DNA of 64,000 nucleotides from Candidatus Saccharimonadota bacterium (GCA_030445265.1 JAUCSC010000001.1:1-64000); one strand, 5' to 3'. Shown: positions 53,384 through 63,690, counted from the stretch's first letter. Numbers and translations: made by a program. Notes: generated by a model from the letters alone, not told the origin.

Positions 53384-54040
53384 ATGAATATCGCCGGTTT
53401 TTTTCGAGTAACACGTTTGACCTTCGTCAAAAAACAACAAGAACACGGCGATACCACCACCTTCTTGTTTGAGCCGTCAAAGCCGCTGGTACATAAGGCC
53501 GGCCAACACGGACTCTGGATCCTCCCGGGCTTCCGAGGATTTCATCCTTTTACGGTTTCTTCCGCCCCGAGTGAGCCGTATGTCGCCGTCACGACACATG
53601 TCCGGCCGCAGAGTCGCTATAAGCAGCGGTTGAATCAATTGAAGCCAGGTGAGAAGATGACATTTTTAGGGCCAGTCCTTGATTTCACTTTTCAGTCAGG
53701 CGTGGATCATTATATTTTTTTGGCGCAAGGCATTGGTGTAACGCCATTCCGTTCGATGCTTGTCCAGGCTCATCACGATTCGCTATTGGCATCGACCACA
53801 CTGATCCATGTCGATAACCCCGAGCACACCTTCCGTGCTCTTACCGAAAAACTGGCCACGGCCGCCTATTACCCGACGAGTCCCGCTGAATTTACTGGCG
53901 TCGTCACGGACACGAAAAGCGATGCCGCCACCTACTACATTTCGGGGAGCCCTCGATTTGTTGGTGCTACTAAGCAGACGCTGAAACGTCTTAACGTGAA
54001 ACCCCACCACATTCGTACCGATAGCTTCCTCGGCTATTAG
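53384..54040 (+). CDS. FNR-like FAD/NAD(P)-binding oxidoreductase
   Basis: GFHPFTVSSAPSE flavin motif; FLAQGIGVTPFRSML nucleotide motif; YYISGSPRFV. Confidence 0.85.
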   Translation: MNIAGFFRVTRLTFVKKQQEHGDTTTFLFEPSKPLVHKAGQHGLWILPGFRGFHPFTVSSAPSEPYVAVTTHVRPQSRYKQRLNQLKPGEKMTFLGPVLDFTFQSGVDHYIFLAQGIGVTPFRSMLVQAHHDSLLASTTLIHVDNPEHTFRALTEKLATAAYYPTSPAEFTGVVTDTKSDAATYYISGSPRFVGATKQTLKRLNVKPHHIRTDSFLGY

Positions 54041-54525
54041 TGCTTGGAGGCCATTATTGCCCGCCCCACACTGAGAAGTCCCAGGCAAGCAATGACACCG
54101 TAGCCTATCAATGCCAGGGGAGAAAAGAGCGCGAATGTTAGAAGCGCTAAACTTGAAACATAGCATGCTGACGTGCCAGCAAAGAATTGAATGCACTGCC
54201 ATCCCAGTATGTCGCCGATAATGCCAATAGTTATGCCGACGATAACAAAGAGCGATATGACGGCCAAGATGGTACCAGCCCGCCACGCTAGTCGAGGGAT
54301 GTGCGCAGCACGGTTAAAGGCGGCGTAGGTAAACAGCACAGAGAACGCGATGACAAGTAGCATAGTAATCGTGGTGAATATCCGCCAGGGGTATACATCC
54401 GAAAAGCCGCTACCCCCGCTGCGAATATAAACGTATATAAAAAAAAGTGAAAGCAGGCTCAGGAGTATGACGATGACCAATTTGCTCGCGGGCTGGTTTT
54501 TTTGTGTTTGTTTCTTGTTTTTCAT
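54037..54525 (-). CDS. Multi-pass membrane protein, unknown
   Basis: Four hydrophobic segments. Confidence 0.55.
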   Translation of the reverse strand: MKNKKQTQKNQPASKLVIVILLSLLSLFFIYVYIRSGGSGFSDVYPWRIFTTITMLLVIAFSVLFTYAAFNRAAHIPRLAWRAGTILAVISLFVIVGITIGIIGDILGWQCIQFFAGTSACYVSSLALLTFALFSPLALIGYGVIACLGLLSVGRAIMASKH

Positions 54526-54721
54526 GCGATTAGTATATCAGCTTTGATATAACCGTTCACGAATAGAGCTCTAGGTGAGGAATGGCCTCAAGGCTTGATT
54601 TTTTTATTGTACGTATATCATTTTCGATGTACAAATACCGAAACTGGGAATATGATGAGGATACAAACACATACATGTGAGTCTTTAACAAATAGTGGGG
54701 TAATTAATGAAGGAGGAGTAT

Positions 54722-55276
54722 ATGAAAAAAACAATCCAAACGTTATTACTAGCTATTCTCGGGTTCACTACCCTAGTAGTGGCAAGCAATGTTTCAGCCG
54801 TCAGTACCTGCCAAATCGGCTATACTGGACCTGATTCTAACAACAAGTGTGTTGCAGAGACGACGTATACATGCAGCATTAAAAATACAAACACAGTTAC
54901 GATCGATAATGATAATACACAAGTTGCCGTAAGCGGTAATACTGAGAGCTCTGGCAGTACAGGTGGCGGGCTAGCTCAGACCGGCTCGGCTACAAATACC
55001 AATGGCGTCACCTACAATGTAACCGTCACGAATAACGATGTGTGTAAAGCAGTCGCAACAGTGCCAGCGACAGAGACACCAACGCCAGGTCAGGGAGGGG
55101 CGGGAAGTGTCCAGGGCGTATCGGTAACTGCGCCAGCAAAAACCACTCCAACCGTTTTGGCAAATACGTCGAGCGATTGGTCACTCGCTAATTTAGCCGT
55201 AATAGCCGGTTTAGTAACGGCCGGCGTGCTCGTGATTCGTAGTGTTGTCGCTGTATATAGCCGCCAGCAGCGGTAA
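54722..55276 (+). CDS. Secreted protein with LANTS sorting-like C-terminus (TM + basic tail)
   Basis: Signal peptide MKKTIQTLLLAILGFTTLVVASNVSA; C-term PTVLANTSSDWSLANLAVIAGLVTAGVLVIRSVVAVYSRQQR; RBS AAGGAGGAG before 54722. Confidence 0.7.
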   Translation: MKKTIQTLLLAILGFTTLVVASNVSAVSTCQIGYTGPDSNNKCVAETTYTCSIKNTNTVTIDNDNTQVAVSGNTESSGSTGGGLAQTGSATNTNGVTYNVTVTNNDVCKAVATVPATETPTPGQGGAGSVQGVSVTAPAKTTPTVLANTSSDWSLANLAVIAGLVTAGVLVIRSVVAVYSRQQR

Positions 55277-55295
55277 GTATTGCAGTCGGTCAATC

Positions 55296-55874
55296 ATGAA
55301 GTCCGCGGGTAGAAAACTTTTATTTTACGGCTTGGTTGCCTTGCTGAATATAGCAATTGTCGGCATGTTCTCGGTAGTGAGTCTGCAATCATTTCGTCCA
55401 TCGAGTGGTGATAGTGCGCCAATCTTGATCCGGGCAAACCCCCAACCCGCACCAAAGATTGGCACACCTACCCGCATCATCGTGCCAAGTGTCGGGATCG
55501 ACCTTGGGATTCTTCTTGGCACCTTCAATCCGAGTGATGGCAGTTGGACGCTGGATCAAGACCATGCCTTTTATGCCGATGCGTCGGTGCCCAGTAATGA
55601 CAGCAACGGAAACACGGTAATCTACGGGCACGCTCAAGCTCAAATTTTTGCTCGTCTCAGTAGCATTCCCGTGGATGCAAAGGCATATATTTATACGGAT
55701 AGCGGGTTGCTTTTCATTTATGCGTATCAGTCAAAAACTGACGTAGTGCCAACCGACACGAGCGTCTTTGATGTAACAGGCCCCCCTACGTTGGTATTGC
55801 AGACATGTACCGGTCCTTGGGATGTTTACCGTGCGTTATACAGCTTTAATCTAGAGGTAGTCGCTACGATATGA
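55296..55874 (+). CDS. Sortase (second, different from 23334-23945)
   Basis: N-term TM; NTVIYGHAQAQIF His, LVLQTCTGPW Cys, VYRALYSF Arg. Confidence 0.85.
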   Translation: MKSAGRKLLFYGLVALLNIAIVGMFSVVSLQSFRPSSGDSAPILIRANPQPAPKIGTPTRIIVPSVGIDLGILLGTFNPSDGSWTLDQDHAFYADASVPSNDSNGNTVIYGHAQAQIFARLSSIPVDAKAYIYTDSGLLFIYAYQSKTDVVPTDTSVFDVTGPPTLVLQTCTGPWDVYRALYSFNLEVVATI

Positions 55875-56929
55875 ACCTCTTGCAACTGATTGAGATTATG
55901 CAGGTGGTGCTATATATGAGCGTCGTAGCCGCATTGTTTTTTGTTGTGGCATCTCTCATGTACGATAGTCTGAATTTATTCAAACGAACCAACAAACATC
56001 GAACGGACGATACATCAACGCACACCGTTTTGGTGTATGCCTGCAATAATGTCGATACGATCCAGGGTTGCCTGGAAAGCCTCAATATATTCAATGAAAA
56101 AGGTGTCGACATTGCGGTCGTTGATAACGGATCATCCGACGGTACGGCGACAATACTACGGCGCTATCGTCGCAGCCACCCGAATCATGTCGTCTATCTT
56201 AAAAAGAAACCAATACCATATGAAGATGCACTGCTACAGATCTACCGAAAAAGTCAGAAAGGGGAACTCGTTTGGCTATGCCGAGCAAACGCTCAGATTG
56301 ATAGTAGATGGAATGTGTCAACGGTCGCTAGTCGGTTCAAGAGCATGCCAATTCATGCTCTATTACTTAATACAAGCTTTAAGCATTGGCAAAGTATTGA
56401 TGGGATGTTCTCACTGTTTATGAGGTTGAGTCAGACAGTGGTATATAAGGCGGGTGATTTTCTCGGATTGCTATACCTTCGCTCGCAAATAGAGGGAGTC
56501 GTGTACCGGAGGGAAATCTTTCTTGCGGCCCGTAACAGTAAGCGTCTTAAATTCGGTTTTGAGTCGCGCGTTTTCTACCTGCAAAAGCCGTCGCCTATAA
56601 CAGTGCCATTTGTACGACACATAGGCGTAAAAAAAGCGGCTCGGCAAAAGGTGTCACTTATCGCCGTGCTGGCCTGTGTCATCATGGTTCTGATGATAAG
56701 TTTTAGTTTTATTCTTGCCTCATTTTTCATTGATCGCCAGTTCCTCTTTGTTGGATGGCTCCTGGTTAGCTTGTGGGCCTTGATAGCAGTTTTTACGAAT
56801 CATGCGTTGACTCTTGGGACCAAGGTTACGTACCTATTCTGCATCCCGCTCCTTTATTTCTTGCTTTATGTCTATGGACTTGGCTTCATTATTGGTATGG
56901 ATCGTTCCCCAAAGTATATAAATGAATGA
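55871..56929 (+). CDS. Membrane-associated GT2-like glycosyltransferase
   Basis: HTVLVYACNNVDTIQGCLESL, VVDNGSSDGTATIL; TMs at both ends. Confidence 0.75.
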   Translation: MNLLQLIEIMQVVLYMSVVAALFFVVASLMYDSLNLFKRTNKHRTDDTSTHTVLVYACNNVDTIQGCLESLNIFNEKGVDIAVVDNGSSDGTATILRRYRRSHPNHVVYLKKKPIPYEDALLQIYRKSQKGELVWLCRANAQIDSRWNVSTVASRFKSMPIHALLLNTSFKHWQSIDGMFSLFMRLSQTVVYKAGDFLGLLYLRSQIEGVVYRREIFLAARNSKRLKFGFESRVFYLQKPSPITVPFVRHIGVKKAARQKVSLIAVLACVIMVLMISFSFILASFFIDRQFLFVGWLLVSLWALIAVFTNHALTLGTKVTYLFCIPLLYFLLYVYGLGFIIGMDRSPKYINE

Positions 56930-57097
56930 TGTGGAGAATACTACGTCTAGTTTTCCCCTTTAGCAGAAGCTTCTCACTATAACTTTCAATTGTACTTCCT
57001 CCTAAAATCTAGTTTGTGAAGTATTTCACATACATGGATTTTTCCCAGGTATATTGTCAGCGAGTAGACTGCTTCTCAGCAGTTGGAGGTAATGGTG

Positions 57098-57601
57098 ATG
57101 GATACGTATTTTGTAACGACAAAACGTCGGACGCAAAAAACAAAACAAAACCAGAAATTCCTACTCAAAAAACGACATATACTTTTGAGCCTCCTCCTTT
57201 TATTCTACTTTCCGGCTTTTATAGCGGTCATTGCTCGGGACTCTCTCTCAGAGCCTGCTTCATCGATGCTCCCTGTCAGGACGGATGAGAAAGAAAATTC
57301 TGTGAGCGAATCACCACTGACTAAGCCCCCTACAGTTATAGAGACTGTTCCTCCTGAGTCTGGGACGGTATTGACGTCAATATCGAGCGTTTCATCTGGA
57401 GCAAACACGACGGTTGAGATAAACGGCCGGGGAGTATACGTACCTGCGGGCGAGGATTATCAACAGAAGATTGTTGAGGATTCCGCTCAAACCACCGTTC
57501 ACATTACTTCTCAGTCGGATGGTGAGAGTTCATCAAATTCCTCTTCGCATATTAAAATTAACGTTTCTTCTCACTCCACCAAGCAAGGAGTTTCTCCTTA
57601 A
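57098..57601 (+). CDS. Secreted/anchored Ser-rich small protein
   Basis: Basic N-term then LLSLLLLFYFPAFIAVIA; Ser/Thr-rich C-half; start chosen by GGAGG spacing. Confidence 0.55.
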   Translation: MDTYFVTTKRRTQKTKQNQKFLLKKRHILLSLLLLFYFPAFIAVIARDSLSEPASSMLPVRTDEKENSVSESPLTKPPTVIETVPPESGTVLTSISSVSSGANTTVEINGRGVYVPAGEDYQQKIVEDSAQTTVHITSQSDGESSSNSSSHIKINVSSHSTKQGVSP

Positions 57602-57716
57602 GGGATGCCATTTGATCCACACTCGTGGTCATACGACCTCTGGACCCCGCAAGGGTGAGATCCATCGGGTCGGGTGAACACCCGAAAATAGAACTAATAA
57701 CCTAAGCGAAAGGAAC

Positions 57717-58328
57717 ATGCTCATGAAACAACAAGCAAAAAAAATATTTGGTGCAGGGCTTACATCGCTCGGTCTAGTGGTTGGTCTCGCTAGCTTTACA
57801 GGAGCGGTGCCTAACTCCATTGAGACGACGGGGCCTAACTCGACAAATGAGATCGAGGTCAAGTACGACAGTGACGTCGATGTCGACAATGACAATGATG
57901 TCATGCTCAAGAATGACAATGATCAACGGGCTTCTTCAGGCGATGCAACCGTGAAGGATAATACCGACGCAAGCGGTGACGCAATGTCGGGTAATGCATC
58001 GAATGACAACAGCACGGATATCAATGTGGATATCACCAACGATAGTAGTTGGGTAGCTGGCGCCGGTGCTGCTAACTTGGGCGGAAGCGGACTAAGCGGT
58101 AACACAATCAGCGACACAGGTCCAAAATCAACCAACGAAATTGAAGTACGATATGACAGCGACGTCGACATAAACAATGATAATGACGTCCACGTATACA
58201 ACAATAATGACCAACATGCCTATTCTGGCGATGCTGTCGTTAAAGATAATACGCACGGTGGTGACGCCGTTAGTGGAGATGCCTCAAACAGCAACTCGAC
58301 AACTTTGAGTGTTAGTATTTCAAATTAA
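57717..58328 (+). CDS. Secreted Asp/Asn-rich two-repeat surface protein (SGDA/SGNA family)
   Basis: Two copies of TGPxSTNEIEVxYDSDVDxxNDNDV...SGDAxVKDNT...SGDA/SGNASN. Confidence 0.8.
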   Translation: MLMKQQAKKIFGAGLTSLGLVVGLASFTGAVPNSIETTGPNSTNEIEVKYDSDVDVDNDNDVMLKNDNDQRASSGDATVKDNTDASGDAMSGNASNDNSTDINVDITNDSSWVAGAGAANLGGSGLSGNTISDTGPKSTNEIEVRYDSDVDINNDNDVHVYNNNDQHAYSGDAVVKDNTHGGDAVSGDASNSNSTTLSVSISN

Positions 58329-58426
58329 GTACGACGTCATATTTAAGAGACTCGTATCACCCAGGGAGGTGCAGCCAACTACACCTCCTGCCATGAATTT
58401 ATCTTAGGGAGTAAGGAAGGATCACC

Positions 58427-60286
58427 ATGCAAAAGGTAGGTATTATAATTCGACGATTTACCCTGTATGCAGTAGCAGGAGTAGTGATTGCCTGCTATCC
58501 CGCTACTGCCTATGCAGAAACAAGTGATCTACCGAGCGCAGTGATCGCTGAGCCGATTATCATTAATGAAGAAGCAGCCGTCCCTCCGCCAGCAGGGCCT
58601 GATGTGCCGCCCGAGCTTCCGCCCGCCCTTCAGGCAACAGATGTACCTATTCCAGTGCCTCCAGTAAGCACGGCAGCTAATCAGGACACTGCCATTATCG
58701 AAAAGCCCGATTTGGTCTATACCTATAACCCAGAGACAAAACACTGGGATAGTAATCAATGGCGTTACAATGAGACGACAAAAAAGTACGAAGCGGTACT
58801 GCCACCTGTCATTCCTACGAGCTTAGTATCCCCAGCTACGTCCGAACCAACGGTTACCATGACGAGCGATACGCAGGCAGCAATCCTCAATAGCCTCAAT
58901 TCTATTGCTACGAGTGGCAACACAGCAGTAAGCGGTAACACGCTTGCCGGGAACGCTATGAGCGGAGATGCGACGGCAGTAACGACAATATTCAATAATA
59001 TCAATTCGTCCATAACAAACGATACCAACCAAAAAGCCGCCACGTTCGTCACTGACGTCATGGGCAATGTTGAGGGCGATATTATGCTATACCCACTTTT
59101 ACTCAAGGCGATGATGGAAGCGCAAGTTCAACAGAATGCAGCCACTGCCGTGAATGTCTCTAATGACGCGGGCATTACAAATAACGTGAGTCTTCAAGCA
59201 ACGAGTGGTGATGCGGCAGTCATAGACAATAATCAAGCAGGGAGTGCAACCACCGGTAATGCTCATACGGTTGCAAATGTTATGAACCTAATCAATTCGA
59301 TGGTTGCTTCCAATCAGTCATTTGTTGGCACTGTTAACATTTACGGTAACCTTGACGGGGATATACTGATCGCACCAGATTTTATCCCACAACTCCTGGC
59401 GGCCAATCCTCAAACCCCGCATTCTGCTAGCACTTCCATTGCCTCAACGGATAAACAGGACATCATCAACAACATAGTACTTGCAGCTGATAGTGGCTCG
59501 GCTACGATTGCCAATAATACCCAGGCAGGGAGCGCAACGACCGGTGATGCTTTGACAAACCTTGTACTATTCAATTTATCGGGCCATCAGATTATTGCTA
59601 AAAATAGCCTGCTGGTCTTTGTGAATGTATTGGGTCAATGGGTAGGGGTGATTGTCGATGCGCCAACTGGAGCAACAGCCGCGGCTATTGGGAGTGGCGT
59701 CATGGCAAATAATGTTCAGCCCGACCTTGTCCTTACGTCGTCAAATACCGCACAAATAATAAACAATATCGATCTCACCTCTCGAACGGGAGATGCTTTA
59801 GTAGCAGGGAATACTCGGGCTGGAAATGCCACCAGCGGCACGGCAACTGCGTCGGCCAATGTCTTAAATATGACAAATAGCCAGCTCGCGTTAACAGATT
59901 GGTTTGGCGTCTTGTTTATCAATGTCTTCGGGACATGGAATGGGAGTCTGGGCATAGATACGGCGCAAGGTAATAGGGGAAAGCCGGCGCCTGATACTTT
60001 CGCGAGTGTTCCTGCCGTTATCCAATTTGTACCGCGGGGTAAGCCAGTTCCAAAAACCGCACTCCATGCCGGTCGTCTTACTATCATAGATCCATCAGAA
60101 GCATCGCCAGAAGGAGCCGCCCTGGAAACATCTACACCTGCTGTACTTGGTAAAACGTCCATTAAGGAGCCGGCGGTGACAAAGAACGAGTCATTCAAAT
60201 CGGCCGGGTTTGATCCACGTTATGTGACGGTTATCAGCGCGATGCTATTGCTCGGTGTCGGCGGCGCTGTTATGAGGAAACGCTAA
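58427..60286 (+). CDS. Secreted repetitive surface protein with ~4 SGDA-type repeats and C-terminal TM
   Basis: Repeats TSGNTAVSGNTLAGNAMSGDATA / TSGDAAVIDNNQAGSATTGNAHT / DSGSATIANNTQAGSATTGDALT / RTGDALVAGNTRAGNATSGTATA; C-term TM + RKR. Confidence 0.8.
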   Translation: MQKVGIIIRRFTLYAVAGVVIACYPATAYAETSDLPSAVIAEPIIINEEAAVPPPAGPDVPPELPPALQATDVPIPVPPVSTAANQDTAIIEKPDLVYTYNPETKHWDSNQWRYNETTKKYEAVLPPVIPTSLVSPATSEPTVTMTSDTQAAILNSLNSIATSGNTAVSGNTLAGNAMSGDATAVTTIFNNINSSITNDTNQKAATFVTDVMGNVEGDIMLYPLLLKAMMEAQVQQNAATAVNVSNDAGITNNVSLQATSGDAAVIDNNQAGSATTGNAHTVANVMNLINSMVASNQSFVGTVNIYGNLDGDILIAPDFIPQLLAANPQTPHSASTSIASTDKQDIINNIVLAADSGSATIANNTQAGSATTGDALTNLVLFNLSGHQIIAKNSLLVFVNVLGQWVGVIVDAPTGATAAAIGSGVMANNVQPDLVLTSSNTAQIINNIDLTSRTGDALVAGNTRAGNATSGTATASANVLNMTNSQLALTDWFGVLFINVFGTWNGSLGIDTAQGNRGKPAPDTFASVPAVIQFVPRGKPVPKTALHAGRLTIIDPSEASPEGAALETSTPAVLGKTSIKEPAVTKNESFKSAGFDPRYVTVISAMLLLGVGGAVMRKR

Positions 60287-60353
60287 GGATACACACCTTA
60301 CTACGTATGGCTGAACCAGGGGGATCGGATTCGTACGGACAGTTCTTGGGATA

Positions 60354-60995
60354 TTACGGTTGAGATATCTGGGGTGGAGTGAGGTTATGAATGTCCTCAT
60401 CAAGCCGCCACGTCTTTTTTCCCGTTTCTTTAAAGATACGGGTGAGTGAGCCGTTATCCAGGCTGTAGTTTCTCCACTCTGCCGGATCTTGCTCACACAG
60501 ATAACCGATTGCCGATTGAATAGGGTTATCGTGACTGACGATCATAGAGGTATGTTCTTGCCTACTTACTAGTAAGTTGACAAAACTACCGACACGTTGG
60601 GCTACGTCAACATAGTTCTCGCCGCCGGGAGGACGAGTATAGATTTTTTCCTCTGGTGTCAGTGCATTTTCTATTTCTAGTATCTCGCTGACTGGTCGGC
60701 CATGCCAGTCGCCTTTCTGAATTTCGATCAAACGCTTATCAAGCACGATACGCTGTCCTTGTCGATCGGCGATAATTCTTGCGCTTTCCCGTGCCCTTTT
60801 GTAAGTAGAGCTGTAGATAGTAGACGGGATTGTTTCAATGACACCGCGTGCGGCTAGCCGACTGACAAGGAGTGAAGTCGAGCGGATTTGTGCTTTGCCT
60901 TCAGGAGATAATCCGGGATTGCTCCCTACCACACTTTCAGCGGTCAGTATGTTATTAGGTGCTTTCCCGTGACGAATAAAAAACAACTCGTTCAT
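60354..60995 (-). CDS. Histidine phosphatase family protein
   Basis: LFFIRHGKAPNN; MIVSHDNPI. Confidence 0.85.
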   Translation of the reverse strand: MNELFFIRHGKAPNNILTAESVVGSNPGLSPEGKAQIRSTSLLVSRLAARGVIETIPSTIYSSTYKRARESARIIADRQGQRIVLDKRLIEIQKGDWHGRPVSEILEIENALTPEEKIYTRPPGGENYVDVAQRVGSFVNLLVSRQEHTSMIVSHDNPIQSAIGYLCEQDPAEWRNYSLDNGSLTRIFKETGKKTWRLDEDIHNLTPPQISQP

Positions 60996-61054
60996 AACGC
61001 TAGCATAGCGAGATATGGTCTTTTATGGCAAGCATAAGCGGCCAGTATGAAAAG

Positions 61055-61720
61055 CTAGCGCGTTGGTCGGTTGGCCCGGAGGGAAGGGCGTCGGTACATG
61101 ACATAGGGATAATTATAGATTTCACTGTCGATGTGCCACAAGCTATCCGTTTTGTAGATTCGGGTGATCGAGCCGTTGGTAACGGGGCGTGTCTCCCATT
61201 CGTGGACATCTTTGCCAAGTAAGTGCCCGATTAACATTTCGATGGGGTGATTATGACTCACCAGAATAATAGTCGACTCGTGTTGAGCCTCTAATTCATC
61301 GATGAGCGCGGACATCCGATTAGCCACATCAAACCAGTTTTCTCCTTCTGGTGACCGAAATTCAGGTCGGCGCACATTGGGGACTGCTTCTTCCATGCGC
61401 ACGACGTCCGCCACACGCATCCCATGCCAGGCCCCCTTTTGAAATTCTTTGAGCCGATAATCAACGATGACATGGCGAGATAAGGCTTTGGCAATGATTT
61501 CTGCCGTCTGGCGTGTGCGGTGGTACGGCGAGGTATAAATCGTCGTAGGTATAGAGCCGATACGCCCGTCCAGTGACAGCCGCTCCAGATATTCAGCCGC
61601 ACTTCGGGCCTGCCATTCACCTTTTTCGGTTAAGGGCAGATCACTGCCAACAACGCCTCGCTCAAGAGAACTTAAGTTAGATTCAGCCTCGCCATGTCGT
61701 ATGCATATCACTTCCAGCAT
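61055..61720 (-). CDS. Histidine phosphatase family protein (paralog)
   Basis: VICIRHGEAESN; ILVSHNHPIEMLIG. Confidence 0.88.
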   Translation of the reverse strand: MLEVICIRHGEAESNLSSLERGVVGSDLPLTEKGEWQARSAAEYLERLSLDGRIGSIPTTIYTSPYHRTRQTAEIIAKALSRHVIVDYRLKEFQKGAWHGMRVADVVRMEEAVPNVRRPEFRSPEGENWFDVANRMSALIDELEAQHESTIILVSHNHPIEMLIGHLLGKDVHEWETRPVTNGSITRIYKTDSLWHIDSEIYNYPYVMYRRPSLRANRPTR

Positions 61721-61837
61721 AGTTCTTATTATAATCCTCGTTTCATGGCTAATAAAAGCAAAAAGTCTGTGACTGTTTATGCTTGCGAGAAGCCAAAAAG
61801 CGGTTCATAGTTATAGGAGCACGGTAGGAGGTGCAGC

Positions 61838-62917
61838 GTGAAAATTACCGATATTGATCTACTCCCAATCAAGAAACATTTTCCCCTGAACGCCAAACGG
61901 GTGCGTGCTCGCGCTCCTAAACTCATTGCCTCCGTTATTAATGATACCGATGTTATCAGCTCAGTTCCGTCGATACGACATTTACGACCCGAGCATATTC
62001 AAGCGCTCAGTGGCGGCGTCGATGCGGCAACGTATCTTGTGAGCCTGCCGAAAGAGCAAGTCATTATCAAGCTGAGCTATATCGGCGTCGATGCCGAAGC
62101 AGAAGCGATTGAAGCGTGGCGAAAGCGTCACGTGCGGGTGCCGCGCATGATTAAGACCGGTGTCGTGCCATCAACGCGTAACGACAAATACCCTGTCAAA
62201 TATCTGGTGCAACAGGCGCTTCTGGATGATACGGGGCGTTTGATTGAAACCTGTGCAACGTATCTGACACGGGCACCACATAAGGCGCGCAAGATTGGTG
62301 TCCTGCTAGGCCGTGAACTAGATAAGCTACATAGTTGTGTCAGCGACCGTCGGTTTGGAGACTTCAACGATACCCGAAGGCGCCCGACGGCCTATGACAC
62401 CTGGAACGACTATGTCTATACGGCAATAAAAAAACAAAAGGATTATCTCGTCAGCATAGGAGTGAGCCGCGAGGACCTTCGGGCAGTTCTGCGCTTTGTG
62501 AAGTCCTACGATTTTGTCAGAAAAGGTCGGTATTTGCATGGTGATTTCAGTATCCGCAACGTTGCGGTCAAATCCTATGATCCCCTCAAGATCAGTGTCT
62601 TTGACCCGAATCCGATCATCGGTGATCCCACGTGGGACGTCTCATTTATATGGAATAATTATCAGTTTGAAAAACGCCGCATTGCCGTTGATAAATCACA
62701 GCATGATTTATTTGTTCGTAATCAGCAACTATGGATTGGCTTTAAGCAGGGGTACAACCGCACCATTGATGAAGGCAGCCTAGCCGTATCAAGTGTGATA
62801 CAGGCAATCTATCAGGCCCAGTACACCGAAGGCATTAAAGATGCTATCGGCGCCAAAGTGCGTAAAGAGTATATCAAAGACCGCATTGCCTTTTTGCTTG
62901 AGCAAGCTGAAATATAA
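61838..62917 (+). CDS. Phosphotransferase (APH/choline kinase-like)
   Basis: RYLHGDFSIRNVAVKSYDPLKISVFDPNPIIGDPTWDVSF (HGDxxxxN and D..P motifs). Confidence 0.75.
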   Translation: MKITDIDLLPIKKHFPLNAKRVRARAPKLIASVINDTDVISSVPSIRHLRPEHIQALSGGVDAATYLVSLPKEQVIIKLSYIGVDAEAEAIEAWRKRHVRVPRMIKTGVVPSTRNDKYPVKYLVQQALLDDTGRLIETCATYLTRAPHKARKIGVLLGRELDKLHSCVSDRRFGDFNDTRRRPTAYDTWNDYVYTAIKKQKDYLVSIGVSREDLRAVLRFVKSYDFVRKGRYLHGDFSIRNVAVKSYDPLKISVFDPNPIIGDPTWDVSFIWNNYQFEKRRIAVDKSQHDLFVRNQQLWIGFKQGYNRTIDEGSLAVSSVIQAIYQAQYTEGIKDAIGAKVRKEYIKDRIAFLLEQAEI

Positions 62918-62947
62918 AAGCTCCCCAGCTGAGGCTGAGGAGCTTTT
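62916..62947. terminator. Bidirectional terminator between convergent genes
   Basis: AAAAGCTCC-C-CAGC-TGAG-GCTG-A-GGAGCTTTT, A/T tracts on both sides. Confidence 0.85.
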
Positions 62948-62961
62948 GATGGAACTGTTCG

Positions 62962-63690
62962 TTAGCGTCGGACTGAACGGCGAGCGTTATCGGCAGCCGT
63001 CGTAACTTGTTCCTTAACGCTGTCTTGCCGACTGCGGGCTGCATCCGCGGCCTGATCGAGCAAGCCTTTTGCTGCATCGCGTCCACCAAGACCAAACGCC
63101 AGGGCAAGACCAAGCGCGGCCGAGCCGACGATGGCAGTAAAGAGGATATTAACGATATCGGTGGCCACTTCGAGCTCATTTAAGATCATGAAGATAGCCA
63201 GGCTCATAACGATCACAGGGATACCAGTAGTGACGATTTTCGCCAGGCCACTGCGGCCCATCACTCGCTGCACGAAGCGGGCGCTTCCCGCTGAAATCGC
63301 ACTCGCAACCAAGAAGATGGCGACCGCTGCAATGATGTGAGGTACGTAACCGTAGAGGCCATTCAAGAGGTTGTTGAGCAGTGGCAAGTTCAAGGCGGCG
63401 ACAGCTAGGCTAATGGCGCCGATGAACACCAGCCAGAATACGACACGCCCGGTGAAGCGCGACGGGCTGTCGACCACTCGCGACACGACCGTACCAGCTG
63501 GCGATGAATTGATGGCGCGGTCAAAGCGGAGTCCCCGCAGTCCCCGTCGGGTCAAGCGGTCCAGTCCCATAGCGATAAAGTAGCCGATCAATAGTATCAG
63601 CAGGGCAGCAATTAAGTTTGGTAAAAATGCAATGATGTTGCCAAGGACGTCTTCAAACTCCTGACGTAGGTCGATGCCATTTCCGTTCAT
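62962..63690 (-). CDS. MscS-like / conserved TM-helix membrane protein
   Basis: FLPNLIAALLILLIGYFIAMGLDRLTRRGLRG; repeated amphipathic TMs; GSAALGLALAFGLGGRDAA. Confidence 0.8.
   Translation of the reverse strand: MNGNGIDLRQEFEDVLGNIIAFLPNLIAALLILLIGYFIAMGLDRLTRRGLRGLRFDRAINSSPAGTVVSRVVDSPSRFTGRVVFWLVFIGAISLAVAALNLPLLNNLLNGLYGYVPHIIAAVAIFLVASAISAGSARFVQRVMGRSGLAKIVTTGIPVIVMSLAIFMILNELEVATDIVNILFTAIVGSAALGLALAFGLGGRDAAKGLLDQAADAARSRQDSVKEQVTTAADNARRSVRR

Noticed and set aside
60354-61720. Two histidine phosphatases as a novel signalling pair
   Set aside because: Ordinary paralogous tandem genes with canonical RHG motifs; nothing beyond family membership is supported.
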